This document shows positions 42,195-51,880 of a stretch of 64,000 nt of DNA, one piece after another. The position numbers were made by a program, and so were the translations under genes. The stretch comes from CAUSKK01 sp963532425. Its GTDB lineage: Bacteria > Pseudomonadota > Gammaproteobacteria > Cardiobacteriales > Cardiobacteriaceae. Where the stretch lies: assembly GCA_963532425.1 (NCBI GenBank), contig CAUSKK010000009.1, positions 1 to 64,000 of the forward strand, given 5' to 3'. The notes beneath the pieces were generated by a model. It did no database searches. It was not told where the DNA came from and was given only the letters and a program-made list of their open reading frames with translations. Every line of letters begins with the position of its first letter. Within the stretch, counting starts at the first letter, position 1.

Positions 42195-42940
42195 GGCAAC
42201 GCCGCGCGGAAGAGCTCGTCCAGCGGCCCGGTGGGCCCCGGCTCCCGGCGCGGGGCTTCCAGTTCCGCCACGGCCTCGGCCAGGGCGACGGTGAAGGCCT
42301 GTAGGGCCGGCGGCAGCGGGGCGGACTGGCCCTCGCCGAGCTCGGCCTTCCGGGCGATGAGTTCATCAATCAGGCCGACGGTGGCCGGGGCCACGCCGTC
42401 GAGCAGGGCCGCCAGCGTCATCGGTGGCAGGGCGTTCCGTTGCACCGCCCAGCGCGCCGCCAGCAGCGGCCGCAGCACATAGAACCAGCGTTTCAGCCGC
42501 AGCGGCGCGTCCAGCTGAATTTTCTTCAGGCTGTTGTGGGCAATGCCGCGATAGTGATGGAGCAGGGCGGCCGGCTGGACATAGGCCGGGGCCAGGGCCC
42601 TGAGACGGGCGCAGAAAGCATCGTCGCCGGCGTAGACCAGCGGCGATTGCAGCCACTCCAAGAGAACGGCGTTGCTCCGCCGCAGCAGGCGCAGGGCCTT
42701 GCGCAGTTCCCAGCCGCCGAGGTCAAACCAGGATTCTTCAATGAGTTCAAAGGTTTCGGCCGGTGGGTCGATGGCCAGATAGGCTTCGCGCCGGTGCACG
42801 TAAATTAGGCGCACATCGAAATCGCTGTCCGGCGAGGCAAAGCCCCAGGCCCGGCTGCCACTTTCCACCGCCAGCAGCGGGTGCCAGCCGGCGGCGGTGC
42901 TGTGTTCGGCCAGTTTGCGGCGAATGAGTTCCGGGGTCAT
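42188..42940 (-). CDS. Nucleotidyltransferase superfamily protein (YcgL-like), member B
   Basis: A 250-residue protein of the same superfamily as member A. The GS motif is ESGSRAWG (G28-S29) with D40 and D42 in DSDFDVR as likely metal ligands. ALRLLRRSNAVLLEWLQSP corresponds to the NPNMLELL segment of member A, and a basic helix (HNSLKKIQLDAPLRLKRWFY) follows. I chose the ATG at 42940 because it begins just before the fold; the longer frame runs back through the Sel1 gene. A pair of differing nucleotidyltransferases suggests two related substrates or a heteromer. Confidence 0.8.
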   Translation of the reverse strand: MTPELIRRKLAEHSTAAGWHPLLAVESGSRAWGFASPDSDFDVRLIYVHRREAYLAIDPPAETFELIEESWFDLGGWELRKALRLLRRSNAVLLEWLQSPLVYAGDDAFCARLRALAPAYVQPAALLHHYRGIAHNSLKKIQLDAPLRLKRWFYVLRPLLAARWAVQRNALPPMTLAALLDGVAPATVGLIDELIARKAELGEGQSAPLPPALQAFTVALAEAVAELEAPRREPGPTGPLDELFRAALPC

Positions 42941-42956
42941 GGTACGGGCCCGGCGG

Positions 42957-43499
42957 TCAGGGTGAGGGATAATCCCGGCAGATGGGCTTATCGGTAGTGC
43001 CCGAGGGCCGGCGGTAGTAGGCACAGGCCCGGGCCGGGTCCTTGGGCAGACCGGGGCCGCCCTCGTCATAAAGGTCGCCGATGAGCCAATAGGCCTCGGG
43101 CAGGGCGGGAGCCGCTTTTTCCAACCAGTCCTTGGCCGTGGCCCAGTTTTTTTCCAGCTCGGGCCCACCGTCCAGATAGAGCTGGCCAATCAGCCAGTAG
43201 GCTTCGCTGTGGCCGGCCGCCGCCGCCTTCTCATACCACTCCTGGGCCGTCTTCCAGTTGCCCTTCACCCCGTTGCCGGCGCGGTACATTTGCGCTAGCA
43301 CCAACATGGCCTTGACGTGGCCGCCCGCCGCCAGGGTTTGCAGCTGGGGCAGGACGCGGCCGTGGTCATTCTGGCTCAGGGCTTTCTGGGTTTCGGCCCA
43401 GAGTTCGTCCGGGCTGGGCGAAGCGCTCGGGGTGGGCGAGGCGGCCCGGGCCGGGGTGATGGCCAGCAGGGCCAGAAGTAGCAGGGTTCGTAATTTCAT
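42957..43499 (-). CDS. Secreted Sel1-repeat protein
   Basis: A 180-residue protein with a signal peptide (MKLRTLLLLALLAITPARA) and about three Sel1-like repeats of 36 residues, recognisable by WKTAQEWYEKAA, WATAKDWLEKAA and PARACAYYRR. Sel1 repeats are helical scaffolds for protein contacts. It is the only one of the three adjacent Sel1 genes with an export signal. It lies about 58 bp downstream of the next Sel1 gene and 16 bp before nucleotidyltransferase B. Confidence 0.85.
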   Translation of the reverse strand: MKLRTLLLLALLAITPARAASPTPSASPSPDELWAETQKALSQNDHGRVLPQLQTLAAGGHVKAMLVLAQMYRAGNGVKGNWKTAQEWYEKAAAAGHSEAYWLIGQLYLDGGPELEKNWATAKDWLEKAAPALPEAYWLIGDLYDEGGPGLPKDPARACAYYRRPSGTTDKPICRDYPSP

Positions 43500-43557
43500 C
43501 GTTTTTCTCCTGTTTAAATTTAAGGGTTAAGGCGAAGGGTCGGACGTCAGCAAGGAA

Positions 43558-44241
43558 CTAGCCGGGCCATTGGGGAAGATACTCCCGGGCCCGGTGCTCA
43601 TAGGCTTCGGCCTGGGCTAAATCTTGAGGCAGCCCCGGGCCGCCTTTCCGGTAGAGGTCGCCAATCATCATCAGCACGAAACTACTAATATTTGGGTCGG
43701 GGCCGACGGCCTTTTCCAGCCATTCTTTCGCCCGGCCGTAATCCTGCTCCAGCCCCGGCCCGCCCTCGCGGTAGAGGACGGCGATGTAAAAGCACTCCCG
43801 GCCATCAACATTGCTGGCCCGGGCGTACCAATCCCTGGCGGTGGCATAGTTTTTTACCAGCCTCGGCCCGCCGCGGGCGTAGAGTTCGCCGATTTCCATA
43901 AAGGCCCAGGGGTCGCTGACGGCAGCCTTCTCATACCACTCCCGGGCTGCGACCCAATCTTTTTCAATGCCCGGGGCGCCGCAGCGATAGAGCTCGGCCA
44001 TGGCCCTGAAGCCTTCCGCATTGCCAGCGGCGATGGCCCGGGTGAAATAGTCCCGGGCTCGCCGGCCATCGGCCGCCACGCCCCAGCCCTCCCGATACAT
44101 CTCGCCCAGCCGCAGCCCCGCCCGGCTCTGGCCGGCGGCTTCCAGCCGTTGATAGAGGCCGATGGCAGTGGTGAAGTCGTCGTCAAACCAGGCCGCTTCG
44201 GCCCTTTCCCAAATTTCGTCCAGTGCTTCCGGACTCATCAT
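43558..44241 (-). CDS. Sel1-repeat protein, six repeats
   Basis: A 227-residue protein with about six Sel1-like repeats (for example VAAREWYEKAA, YATARDWYARAS, YGRAKEWLEKAV) and no signal peptide. The shared spacer phrase YREGGPGL is also found in the 558-residue neighbour, so the two arose by duplication. Probably cytosolic; binding partner unknown. It lies 14 bp after the larger gene and is likely cotranscribed. Confidence 0.85.
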   Translation of the reverse strand: MMSPEALDEIWERAEAAWFDDDFTTAIGLYQRLEAAGQSRAGLRLGEMYREGWGVAADGRRARDYFTRAIAAGNAEGFRAMAELYRCGAPGIEKDWVAAREWYEKAAVSDPWAFMEIGELYARGGPRLVKNYATARDWYARASNVDGRECFYIAVLYREGGPGLEQDYGRAKEWLEKAVGPDPNISSFVLMMIGDLYRKGGPGLPQDLAQAEAYEHRAREYLPQWPG

Positions 44242-44255
44242 GACTCCTCCCCAAT

Positions 44256-45932
44256 TTAATCATTATTCCCGGCTTCCGCAGCGGCCCGGGCGGCGGCCAC
44301 CCGGTCGGCGGCCTGGCGCCACTGGTCATCGTCCAGCCAGTCCCGGGCCTGACGGTAATAGGCTTCGGCCTGGGCCAAATCCCGGGCCAGCCCCGGCCCG
44401 CCCGTCTCATAGAGCTGGCCCAGGCGGCTGCGGCCTTCGTCGTCGCCGGCGTGAATGGCCTCCAGATACCAACCTTCCGCCTTGTCCCAGTCCCGGGCGA
44501 GGCCCGGGCCGCCGTCCCGATAGAGGTCGCCGATTTGGAGATAGCTACCGCTGAGGTCATACCAGACCACGGCCTCGGCCCAGTCCGCCGCCAGCCCCGG
44601 ACCGCCGTCCCGGTAAAGGTCGCCAATGTCTTCGCAGGCAAGCCGGTAACCGGCATCGCCAGCCTTCTCGTACCAATCTTTGGCCGTGGCAAAGTCCGGA
44701 GCGCCCAGCCGACCTTCCCGGTAAAGCCGGCCAATCTCCCAATAGCCCCGGCCGCCGGCCTGCTCGTAGCACTTCTTGGCGGCGGCAAGGTCCGGCGCGA
44801 GGCCCCCTTTACCCTCGGCGTAGAACCGGCCCAGTTCCCAGTAGCTGCCTTCATCGCCGGCGGCGGCGGCCTTCTCGTACCACGACCGGGCGACAGCATC
44901 GTCCGCCGCCAGCCCCGGTCCGCCCCACTCGTAGAGCTGGCCCAGACACCGGCCGCCGGCGCGCAGGCCGGCCCTTTTGTACCAGTAACGGGCGGCGGCC
45001 CAATCCCGGGCCAGCCCCGGCCCACCCTGCTGATAGAGCTGGCCAATGCGAACCAGACTTTCGGGGTCCCCAGCTTTCTCGTACCAATCCCGGGCCGCCG
45101 CCCAGTTCGCTGCAATGCCCGGCCGGCCCACCCGGTAGCAGTCGCCCAGGGTTACATAGCCGGCGTTATGGCCAGCGGCGCCGGCCTTCTCGTAGCACTT
45201 TAGGGCCGTGGCGTAGTCTCTGCCAGCCTCCCGGAGGCGGCCCAGCTCCCAATGGCCCTCGGGATTGCCGGCGGCGGCGGCCTGTTCGTACCATTCCCGG
45301 GCCCGGGCCTCGTCCCGGGTAAAGCCCCAATCGCCCCGCTCATAGCGTTCGCCCCCATAGCGAATGCCGACGCCGGCCCTTGCGTACCAGCAACGGGCGG
45401 CGGCCCAATCCCGGGCCAAACCCGGCCCGCCCTGTTGATAGAGCCGGCCAATGGTCAGATAGTCTTCGCTGTCACCGGCCTTCTCATACCAATCCCGGGC
45501 GGCGGCCCAGTCCGGTGCCAGACCCGGCCGGCCTTCCCGGTAACGGTCGCCCAGGGCCCGATAGCCGTAGCTGTTGCCGCTGGCGCCGGCCTTCTCGTAC
45601 CAATCTTTGGCCGCCGCCCAGTCCGCCGCCAGCCCCGGGCCGCCCTGCTCATAGAGCTGGGCGATGTTGACATAGCCAAAGCCATAGCCGGCGGTGCCGG
45701 CCCTTTCATACCAATATTTAGCTGCTGCCCAGTCCACGGCAACGCCCCAGCCATACCGGTAGTAAGCACCGATGCAGCCCAGGGCCTCGGCGTTGCCCAG
45801 GGCGGCCAGTTGGTGATAAAGCACCAGTGCCTGGGCATTGTCGCCCCCGTACAGGGCCACCCGGGCCCGGCTGAGCAGCTCCGCCGGCGGGGGGTTGCTG
45901 GCGCTGCTGTTGTTGTTGTTGGGTTTTTCCAT
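44256..45932 (-). CDS. Large Sel1-repeat protein, fourteen repeats
   Basis: A 558-residue protein made of about 14 Sel1-like repeats of roughly 36 residues, each of the form WAAAKDWYEKAG followed by IGQLYxxGGPGLA. An unusual N-terminal stretch is Asn/Pro-rich (KPNNNNSSASNPPPAELL). No signal peptide. Repeats are nearly identical at DNA level, so unit number may vary among strains. It heads a leftward group of three Sel1 genes and two nucleotidyltransferases. Confidence 0.88.
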   Translation of the reverse strand: MEKPNNNNSSASNPPPAELLSRARVALYGGDNAQALVLYHQLAALGNAEALGCIGAYYRYGWGVAVDWAAAKYWYERAGTAGYGFGYVNIAQLYEQGGPGLAADWAAAKDWYEKAGASGNSYGYRALGDRYREGRPGLAPDWAAARDWYEKAGDSEDYLTIGRLYQQGGPGLARDWAAARCWYARAGVGIRYGGERYERGDWGFTRDEARAREWYEQAAAAGNPEGHWELGRLREAGRDYATALKCYEKAGAAGHNAGYVTLGDCYRVGRPGIAANWAAARDWYEKAGDPESLVRIGQLYQQGGPGLARDWAAARYWYKRAGLRAGGRCLGQLYEWGGPGLAADDAVARSWYEKAAAAGDEGSYWELGRFYAEGKGGLAPDLAAAKKCYEQAGGRGYWEIGRLYREGRLGAPDFATAKDWYEKAGDAGYRLACEDIGDLYRDGGPGLAADWAEAVVWYDLSGSYLQIGDLYRDGGPGLARDWDKAEGWYLEAIHAGDDEGRSRLGQLYETGGPGLARDLAQAEAYYRQARDWLDDDQWRQAADRVAAARAAAEAGNND

Positions 45933-46027
45933 GGGTTTCTCCTAAAAAAGACCTATTTTCTACCCTTGGGACTACTGGCAACGCGGTTAAAAAGATTTCA
46001 GGGGGTTTTCGCCCCACCGGGCGGGCC

Positions 46028-46093
46028 GAAGCGCTTCGTTCTGAAAGCCGACGGGCGAAGGGAAACCGAACGGCCCGGGGAAAGAAGCGCTTC
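46028..46093. repeat. Palindrome pair (array 8)
   Basis: Two exact GAAGCGCTTC copies at 46028 and 46084 between the Sel1 and DUF1176 genes. Confidence 0.9.
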
Positions 46094-46134
46094 CCCGGTT
46101 TTTAATTGTGCCGACCGAGGGAGGAGGCCCCGGC

Positions 46135-47175
46135 CTAGTCGGCGTCCTTCACCTCACTGACGAAGGTGGGCAGCTGCCAGGCGCCGCCGGGGAAGCCACG
46201 ACACAGGCCCCTATCCCAGGCGCTGGTTTTGCTGAATTTTTCCCCGGTCCAAACATAATTGACGCCGTGTTCACAGTCGCCGACGCCCCGGGATTTGCTG
46301 CGACCGCTGATAACGCCGGCACTGTAGTAGTCCACCGGCTCCTCGTCGCTGCCGAGGCGCTGTTGCATGTTCTGCAGCGAGCGGTCAAAAACGCCGAAAC
46401 TCCAAGTTTCGTTGTAGGCCCCGCGCCAGCAGAGGCCGCCGACCAATTGATGGTTTTCGTCCAGGGGCCAGGCCTGCAAAACCTTGTCCTCGGCGCTGTA
46501 GGCAGCGGGGTTGTCGCCGGCCTCGGGGCTCAGATTGAAACAGCGCTCCGGGTCGCCGAGCAGATTCCGGAGCCGCTCATAGTCGGCGGTGCCGGGGGCA
46601 ATGGGGGTTGGGTTGGCCGCCGCCACCTTGACCGCCCGAATCACCGGGGTGGGTTCCGCTTTGACACCCAGTGGGCCGTTGCCCCGCCCCTGCACCAGCA
46701 GCGCGCTGGCGGTGCCGCTGCGCCCCTGGGCCTCGTCCATTTTTCCTAGGGCTGCCGGCGCGCCGACCGGCGACAGTTCCCACTTCTGCCCGCCGCCGGC
46801 CAGTTGAATCTGGGCCTTCTCGGTCTGCAGAGCCGCCAGCAGCGCCTCCAGCTGGGCCGGGTCCAAATCGGCCTGATTCTCCCGGCCGGGGCGGAGACTG
46901 CCCAAATCTTTGCCGTCCAGCTGGAAGCTAATTTCCGCCGGCAGCGGCTTTTCGTCGGCGCTCTGGAAGGCGATTTTGCCGCTCACCGCCGCGTCCCCGG
47001 CGGCCCGACTCAGCAGCAGCGACACCGGCAGTCCGTCGTCGGCCTCACGCTGGTAGCCGGCGGCCCGGCAGTGGTGGGTGTTGTCGCAGATGACCTGCCA
47101 GTCGCCCTGCTCAAAATTCAGCTGGGCCGAGGCCGAGCCGGCCAGCAGCATGAGTAGCAGTGGGGATTTATTCAT
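46135..47175 (-). CDS. DUF1176 family secreted protein
   Basis: A 346-residue exported protein with a signal peptide (cleavage near SASA-QL) and the DUF1176 pattern: FEQGDWQVICDNTHHCRAAGY at the start of the mature protein, a middle of beta strands, and CWRGAYNETWSFGVFD then CEHGVNYVWTGEKF and GLCRGFPGGAW near the end. Six or so cysteines suggest disulfides in the periplasm. Function unknown. It is divergent from the binding-protein gene at 47291. Confidence 0.85.
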   Translation of the reverse strand: MNKSPLLLMLLAGSASAQLNFEQGDWQVICDNTHHCRAAGYQREADDGLPVSLLLSRAAGDAAVSGKIAFQSADEKPLPAEISFQLDGKDLGSLRPGRENQADLDPAQLEALLAALQTEKAQIQLAGGGQKWELSPVGAPAALGKMDEAQGRSGTASALLVQGRGNGPLGVKAEPTPVIRAVKVAAANPTPIAPGTADYERLRNLLGDPERCFNLSPEAGDNPAAYSAEDKVLQAWPLDENHQLVGGLCWRGAYNETWSFGVFDRSLQNMQQRLGSDEEPVDYYSAGVISGRSKSRGVGDCEHGVNYVWTGEKFSKTSAWDRGLCRGFPGGAWQLPTFVSEVKDAD

Positions 47176-47290
47176 AGGAACCTCCTCAAAAAAACGACCA
47201 TTCTAAGTCCGGGCCGACGGCCGGGCATAAATACGAAAAATTCCCATCTCTGCTAAAATGCGCTTCCCGTTTAAAACTCCAGGTTTCCAT

Positions 47291-48385
47291 ATGAAAAAAC
47301 TGTTTCTTCTTGCCGCCCTGCTGGCCAGCGCCGCCCGGGCCGAACTCAAAACCCTGCACGATGTGCTCGACCGCGAAGTGAAGGTGGACGTGCCGGTGAA
47401 AAATGCCGTGCTGCTGTTCTATTACCCGGACTACATCGCCGCCACCGGCGCCGAAAATTTCAAAAATATCAAGGGCATTTCCCGGGAATTCTGGGAAAAG
47501 TACAACGCCGGCAGCTGGCAGCTCTTCGTCGATAAAATCCCGACGCTAAGGGACATCGCCGACGTGGGCAACGTCAGCACCCAGACCTTTTCGCTGGAAA
47601 AAACCCTGGCCCTGAAGCCGGACGCGGTGATTATGGGCAAATGGCAATATAAAACCCTGGAAAGCGAGGTCAAACGGCTGGAGGAGGCCGGCGTGCCCGT
47701 GGTGGTGGTGGATTTCAACGACCAGACCGTCGCCAATCACACCAAGAGCACCCGCCTGTTCGGCCAGCTGGCTGGCACCGAGGAACGGGCCAACGCCCTG
47801 GCCGAGGAGTACGCAGCCGGCATGCAGGACATTGAAAAGCGGGTGGCGGCGGCCAAGAAGCCCAAACCGAAGATTTACATCGAATTCGGCAACAAGGGCC
47901 CGGACGAATACAGCTACACCTTCGGCAACAATATGTGGGGGGCCATCGCCCACCAGGTGGGCGGGGACAATATCGCCGCGCCGTTCATCGACAGCTGGGG
48001 CCCCATCAGCGCCGAGCAGTTCCTCAGCAATCCGCCGGACGTGGTGATGATTTCCGGCACGGAAATGAACACCGATACCCACCCGGAAATCATGGCCATG
48101 GGCCTGAACATCAGCGAGGCCGACGCCCGCAAACGGCTGGCCGCCTTCCGGAGCCGCACCGGCTGGGCCGACATTCCGGCGGTCAAAAATAACCGGGTCT
48201 ACGGCCTCTACCACACGGCCTCGCGCTCCCTGGCCGATTTGGCCAGCGCCCAGTTCATCGCCAAGGCCCTCTATCCGGAACAATTTAAGGACATCGACCC
48301 CCGAAAAACCTACCGGGATTTCCACCAGAAACATCTCGGTGTCGAACCCGAGGGCACCTTCTTCCTCGAACCTTTGAATCCCTGA
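47291..48385 (+). CDS. Siderophore-type ABC transporter substrate-binding protein, copy 1
   Basis: A 364-residue periplasmic binding protein (PF01497 family: FepB/FhuD/BtuF-like). Signal peptide MKKLFLLAALLASAARA, then LHDVLDREVKVDVPVKNAVL and FSLEKTLALKPDAVIMGKW, typical of iron-siderophore and cobalamin binders. The ATG at 47291 begins the signal peptide. A close paralogue follows after 27 bp. No permease or ATPase gene is in the window, so the partners lie elsewhere. Ligand unknown; iron chelate or heme is most likely. Confidence 0.85.
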   Translation: MKKLFLLAALLASAARAELKTLHDVLDREVKVDVPVKNAVLLFYYPDYIAATGAENFKNIKGISREFWEKYNAGSWQLFVDKIPTLRDIADVGNVSTQTFSLEKTLALKPDAVIMGKWQYKTLESEVKRLEEAGVPVVVVDFNDQTVANHTKSTRLFGQLAGTEERANALAEEYAAGMQDIEKRVAAAKKPKPKIYIEFGNKGPDEYSYTFGNNMWGAIAHQVGGDNIAAPFIDSWGPISAEQFLSNPPDVVMISGTEMNTDTHPEIMAMGLNISEADARKRLAAFRSRTGWADIPAVKNNRVYGLYHTASRSLADLASAQFIAKALYPEQFKDIDPRKTYRDFHQKHLGVEPEGTFFLEPLNP

Positions 48386-48412
48386 TTTTTCATCAACCCC
48401 AAGGACATAACC

Positions 48413-49501
48413 ATGTTGAAAAAATTACTGCTGGGCAGCGCCCTGGCGTTCAGTGCACTGGCTGCGGCCGAAGTGAAGACCATCAAGGACGTGCTCGGCC
48501 GCGAAGTGTCGGTGGACGTGCCGGCCAAGCGCATCATGCTCGGCTTCTACTACACCGACTATCTGGCCGTCGGCGGCCCCCAGGCCCTGGACAATGTGGT
48601 CGGTTTCTCCAAGGCCGTCTGGACGGACTGGACGCCGGCCAGCTGGGAAGTGTTTTCCAAGGCCCTGCCGAAGCTGAACGAGCTCGCCGACGTGGGCGAG
48701 GTGGAAGTGGGCACCTTCTCGGTGGAAAAGGTCATCGCCCTGAAACCGGATTTGGTGGTGCTGGCCGACTGGCAGTATCAGGCCCTGGAAGATGAGCTCG
48801 AACCGCTGGCCAAACTGAAAATCCCCGTGGTCGTCCTCGACTACAACAAGGAGCAGCTGCCCCTGCATCTGGCCAGCACCCGCATTCTCGGCGAAATCAC
48901 CGGCCAGGAGGCCCGGGCCAAGGAACTGGCCGACTGGTACCAGGGCATCATCGACGATGTGCACAAACGCACCGCCGGCCAGAAGAAACCCAAGGCCTAC
49001 ATTGAATTTGGCAACAAGGGCCCGAAAGAAACCGGCCTCAGCTACGGCGGTACCATGTGGGGCCCGCTGGTGGAACAGGCCCAGGGGGAAAACATCGCCA
49101 AGGGCGTGGTTGAACAGACCAGCCCGATGAATCCGGAAGCGGTGCTGGCCGCCAAGCCCGACGCCATCTTCATCACCGGCCGCGAAACCGAGCTGAAGAA
49201 AAACCCCGAAGCGCTGGTCATGGGCATCGGCATCGACGCCGCCGAGGCGCAGAAACGCCTGGACAGCTACAAAACCCGCACCGGCTGGAACGAGCTCGAT
49301 GCCATCAAGAACAATCGCCTCTTTGGCCTCTACCAGGGCGCCTCGCGGACGCTGGCCGACGCCGCCGCCGTCCAGTACCTGGCCAAGGCCCTCTATCCCG
49401 AGCAGTTCAAGGACGTGGACCCGGTGAAAACCTACGTGGATTTCTACGAAAAATATCTGCCGGTCAAACCCGAGGGCACCTTCTTCCTGCAGAGCCAATA
49501 G
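48413..49501 (+). CDS. Siderophore-type ABC transporter substrate-binding protein, copy 2
   Basis: A 362-residue paralogue of the preceding gene: the same signal peptide type and IKDVLGREVSVDVPAKRIML against LHDVLDREVKVDVPVKNAVL. GNKGPKETGLSYGGTMWGPL aligns with GNKGPDEYSYTFGNNMWGAI, and both end PEGTFFL. The copies differ most in lobe loops, which could change ligand preference. Several GGC/GCC-rich runs are shared. A strong terminator follows. Confidence 0.85.
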   Translation: MLKKLLLGSALAFSALAAAEVKTIKDVLGREVSVDVPAKRIMLGFYYTDYLAVGGPQALDNVVGFSKAVWTDWTPASWEVFSKALPKLNELADVGEVEVGTFSVEKVIALKPDLVVLADWQYQALEDELEPLAKLKIPVVVLDYNKEQLPLHLASTRILGEITGQEARAKELADWYQGIIDDVHKRTAGQKKPKAYIEFGNKGPKETGLSYGGTMWGPLVEQAQGENIAKGVVEQTSPMNPEAVLAAKPDAIFITGRETELKKNPEALVMGIGIDAAEAQKRLDSYKTRTGWNELDAIKNNRLFGLYQGASRTLADAAAVQYLAKALYPEQFKDVDPVKTYVDFYEKYLPVKPEGTFFLQSQ

Positions 49502-49539
49502 CCCGCTGCCATTGGCGGTTGCCGTTGCAACCCCCGCTT

Positions 49540-49565
49540 GCCCCTCCCCGAGGGGCTTTTTTTTT
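49540..49565 (+). terminator. Terminator of the binding-protein pair
   Basis: GCCCCTC, a short loop and GAGGGGC are followed by nine T residues. Confidence 0.9.
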
Positions 49566-49584
49566 GGCCGCGCCGATTGGGGCC

Positions 49585-51838
49585 GAAGCGCTTCCCATCA
49601 CCGGCCCCGGCCCGAGAGAAGCGCTTCAAGCTGGGGAAATAGGGAAGGGCGAAGCGCTTCAACCGGCAAGTCGGGCCGGGGGAAAACGGCTTCAGAGGGG
49701 AAGCGCTTCGGTCCGGCAAGCTGTAAAAATCGAGGCCCTTCCTTCGGCCGAAGCGCTTCAACGGCCACCGGCCCCGGCCTCAACGAAGCACTTCGTTGTG
49801 AACGACTCCAGAAAGGGCAAAGCGCTTCCCGCTAAATCATTTAACGGTCCTTAAAAAGGAAACGCTGCTTCCGGCCGGACCGTTTCACTGGCCGCCCCGT
49901 TGGAAGCGCTTCGGCCGAGGCGATTTTTCTTCTGGACGCTGGGAACGAAGCGCTTCACTGGGAGAGCCGGAAAAGCCCCGACCCAGCCGGGGGCCGGAGC
50001 AAAGAAGCGCTTCGGTTCGGCGCTGTAGATTGCTTAGGAGGGAGCGCTTCGACTGGTGGGGCCAATGGAGTGAAGCGCTTCTTCTCGCTGACTGCGGGGA
50101 AATTGAAGCGCTTCGTTTGGGGAGACGGGGAGCCCCGGCCCGATGGGGAACGGGGAGCGCTTTTCCAGAACGAAGCGCTTCGGTTTGAACCCAAAGAAGG
50201 AAGCGCTTCGGGCCGACGGCCAGGGGGAAGCGCTTCGCTGGGAACGGGTGGGACAATCCTTGCCAAGGCGAAAGAGGGGAGCGCTTCGTTCCTGGCCATT
50301 TGAAATAGCCGAAGCGCTTCGCTCGAGAAGTTGGCCCGAAGCAAGCGCTTCCCTTTCGCGAAGACGTCAAATAACGAAATGCTTCGACCGATTGAAGCGC
50401 TTCCGAGGGAGTATGGCGAGCCGCTCCGTCGCGTAGCAACCGTTTCGGTTTGAACGACCTCAGACCGAAGCGCTTCCTTCCGGCGGCCCCGGCCCGACCG
50501 GTGGGAAATTCTGATGCCGGCCAGCGAAGCGCTTCGTTACTCCGCCCGCCGGAAGTGTTTTCCCCGGCTGGGCCGAAGTGCTTCACTGGGAATTAAACAG
50601 AAACCGAAGCGCTTCCCTCCTGAGGCCGAGGCCGCAGCGCTCTGCTCGGAACCGGCCGTTTCCAGCGAAGCGCTTCACCCGGGAACCATGAGCGGTGTTT
50701 GCCGGGTGCGGTTGGCCGGCCTTCCCAAAGGGAAGCGCTTCCCCGGCCGCTGTTCTTTTCTCCGTCCCGTCCCCCTGGCTTTACCCAAGCGCTTTGCTGG
50801 TAATAAAACAGCTATGAACCGAAGCGCTTCGGTTTTGGCTGAAGGATTTATCCGCCCGCCTGCGGGCCAGAGCGAAGCGCTTCGTTCCAGCAGACCAGAA
50901 AGCCGAAGCGCTCCCCCGTTACCACCCGTCCGGCTTGAAGTGCTTCAGAGATTTGAATTGTCAGGGACAGTCATTCGGCCCGGGCTATGAAGCGCTTCCC
51001 GTTGGAACCGGGCACCGTTTGCGTGGCCAGAACAAAAATGAAGAAGAGCGCTTCAACAGCCCCGGCCATTCCTAATCTCGCCGGAACGAAGCGCTTCGTT
51101 ATTTCCGTGTCGGAGAACCGAAGCGCTTTGTTGAAACCAATTTTTCTAGACCGAAGCGCCTCGCTGGAGAAGCCACCGGGTCGCGTCTCGTTCATGAGCA
51201 GCCCCCGGGTTAGGGTCGAGGCCGAAGCGCTTCCCTCGGTTCTAGGTTGGCGGGGCCGGCCAGAACTCATCATTGCGAATCTGGGTTTCCGGACCGAAGC
51301 GCTTCGTTGGGTCGGACTGGGGAGCGCTCGCCGGGGAAATGCTAGGCTGTCGTTGCCGAGCTGAAAGGGGATTCCTCCCCTAAGGCCTTTCAAGCCGAAG
51401 CGCTTCAAGTTAGCAAGCCAGTTGCTCCAGAAGGAAGCGCTTCGCTTGGAACGCCCCCCGAACGAAGCGCTTCCTTCTCCAGCTGTTCTTCAAAACGAAG
51501 CGCTTCAATCCAACAGCTCCGGCCCGAGGGAAGCGCTCCCCCTTATCCAGCTCGGTAGCTTTTTAATCCCCAGAAACGGCCCTTCGGGTCGGGCTGGGGA
51601 GCGCTTCGGCGGCAGCAGCGTTTCCGGCTGGGGTGCCGGGGCCGGGCTCTCCAGATGGGAGCGCTTCGGTCTGGCTATCCCGCCGGAAGCCTGCCAAGAA
51701 AGCCAGCGTTCCGAACGAAGCGCTTCCCTCTTGGCCGTTTTCTTCCCCAGCCCGGGCGGCTAAAACCGAAGCGCTCCTTTATGTTGCGGCCTCCAATGGC
51801 GAAGCGCTTCCCTTCTGGGGTCAAGGTCGAAGCGCTTC
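49585..51838. repeat. Palindrome array 9, the largest
   Basis: About 33 exact GAAGCGCTTC copies and many near copies across 2.25 kb between two terminators, with no credible gene. Spacing is mostly 30-70 bp. Decayed copies include GAAGTGCTTC at 50575 and 50937 and GAAGCACTTC at 49785, all one transition away in the central GCGC. The segment at about 51737-51777 matches about 31368-31406. Confidence 0.95.
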
Positions 51839-51842
51839 CCAC

Positions 51843-51865
51843 AAAAAAAGCCCACCGAAGTGGGC
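51843..51865 (-). terminator. Terminator of aroG
   Basis: On the minus strand GCCCAC, a short loop and GTGGGC are followed by seven T residues. Confidence 0.9.
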
Positions 51866-51880
51866 GCGGGTACGGGCGGC

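Noticed and set aside
49512..51763. Many 80-230 codon frames in array 9 with EAL, KRF or SAS repeats
   Set aside because: They follow the palindrome in both strands and all frames, have no ribosome sites or domains, and differ between cassettes.
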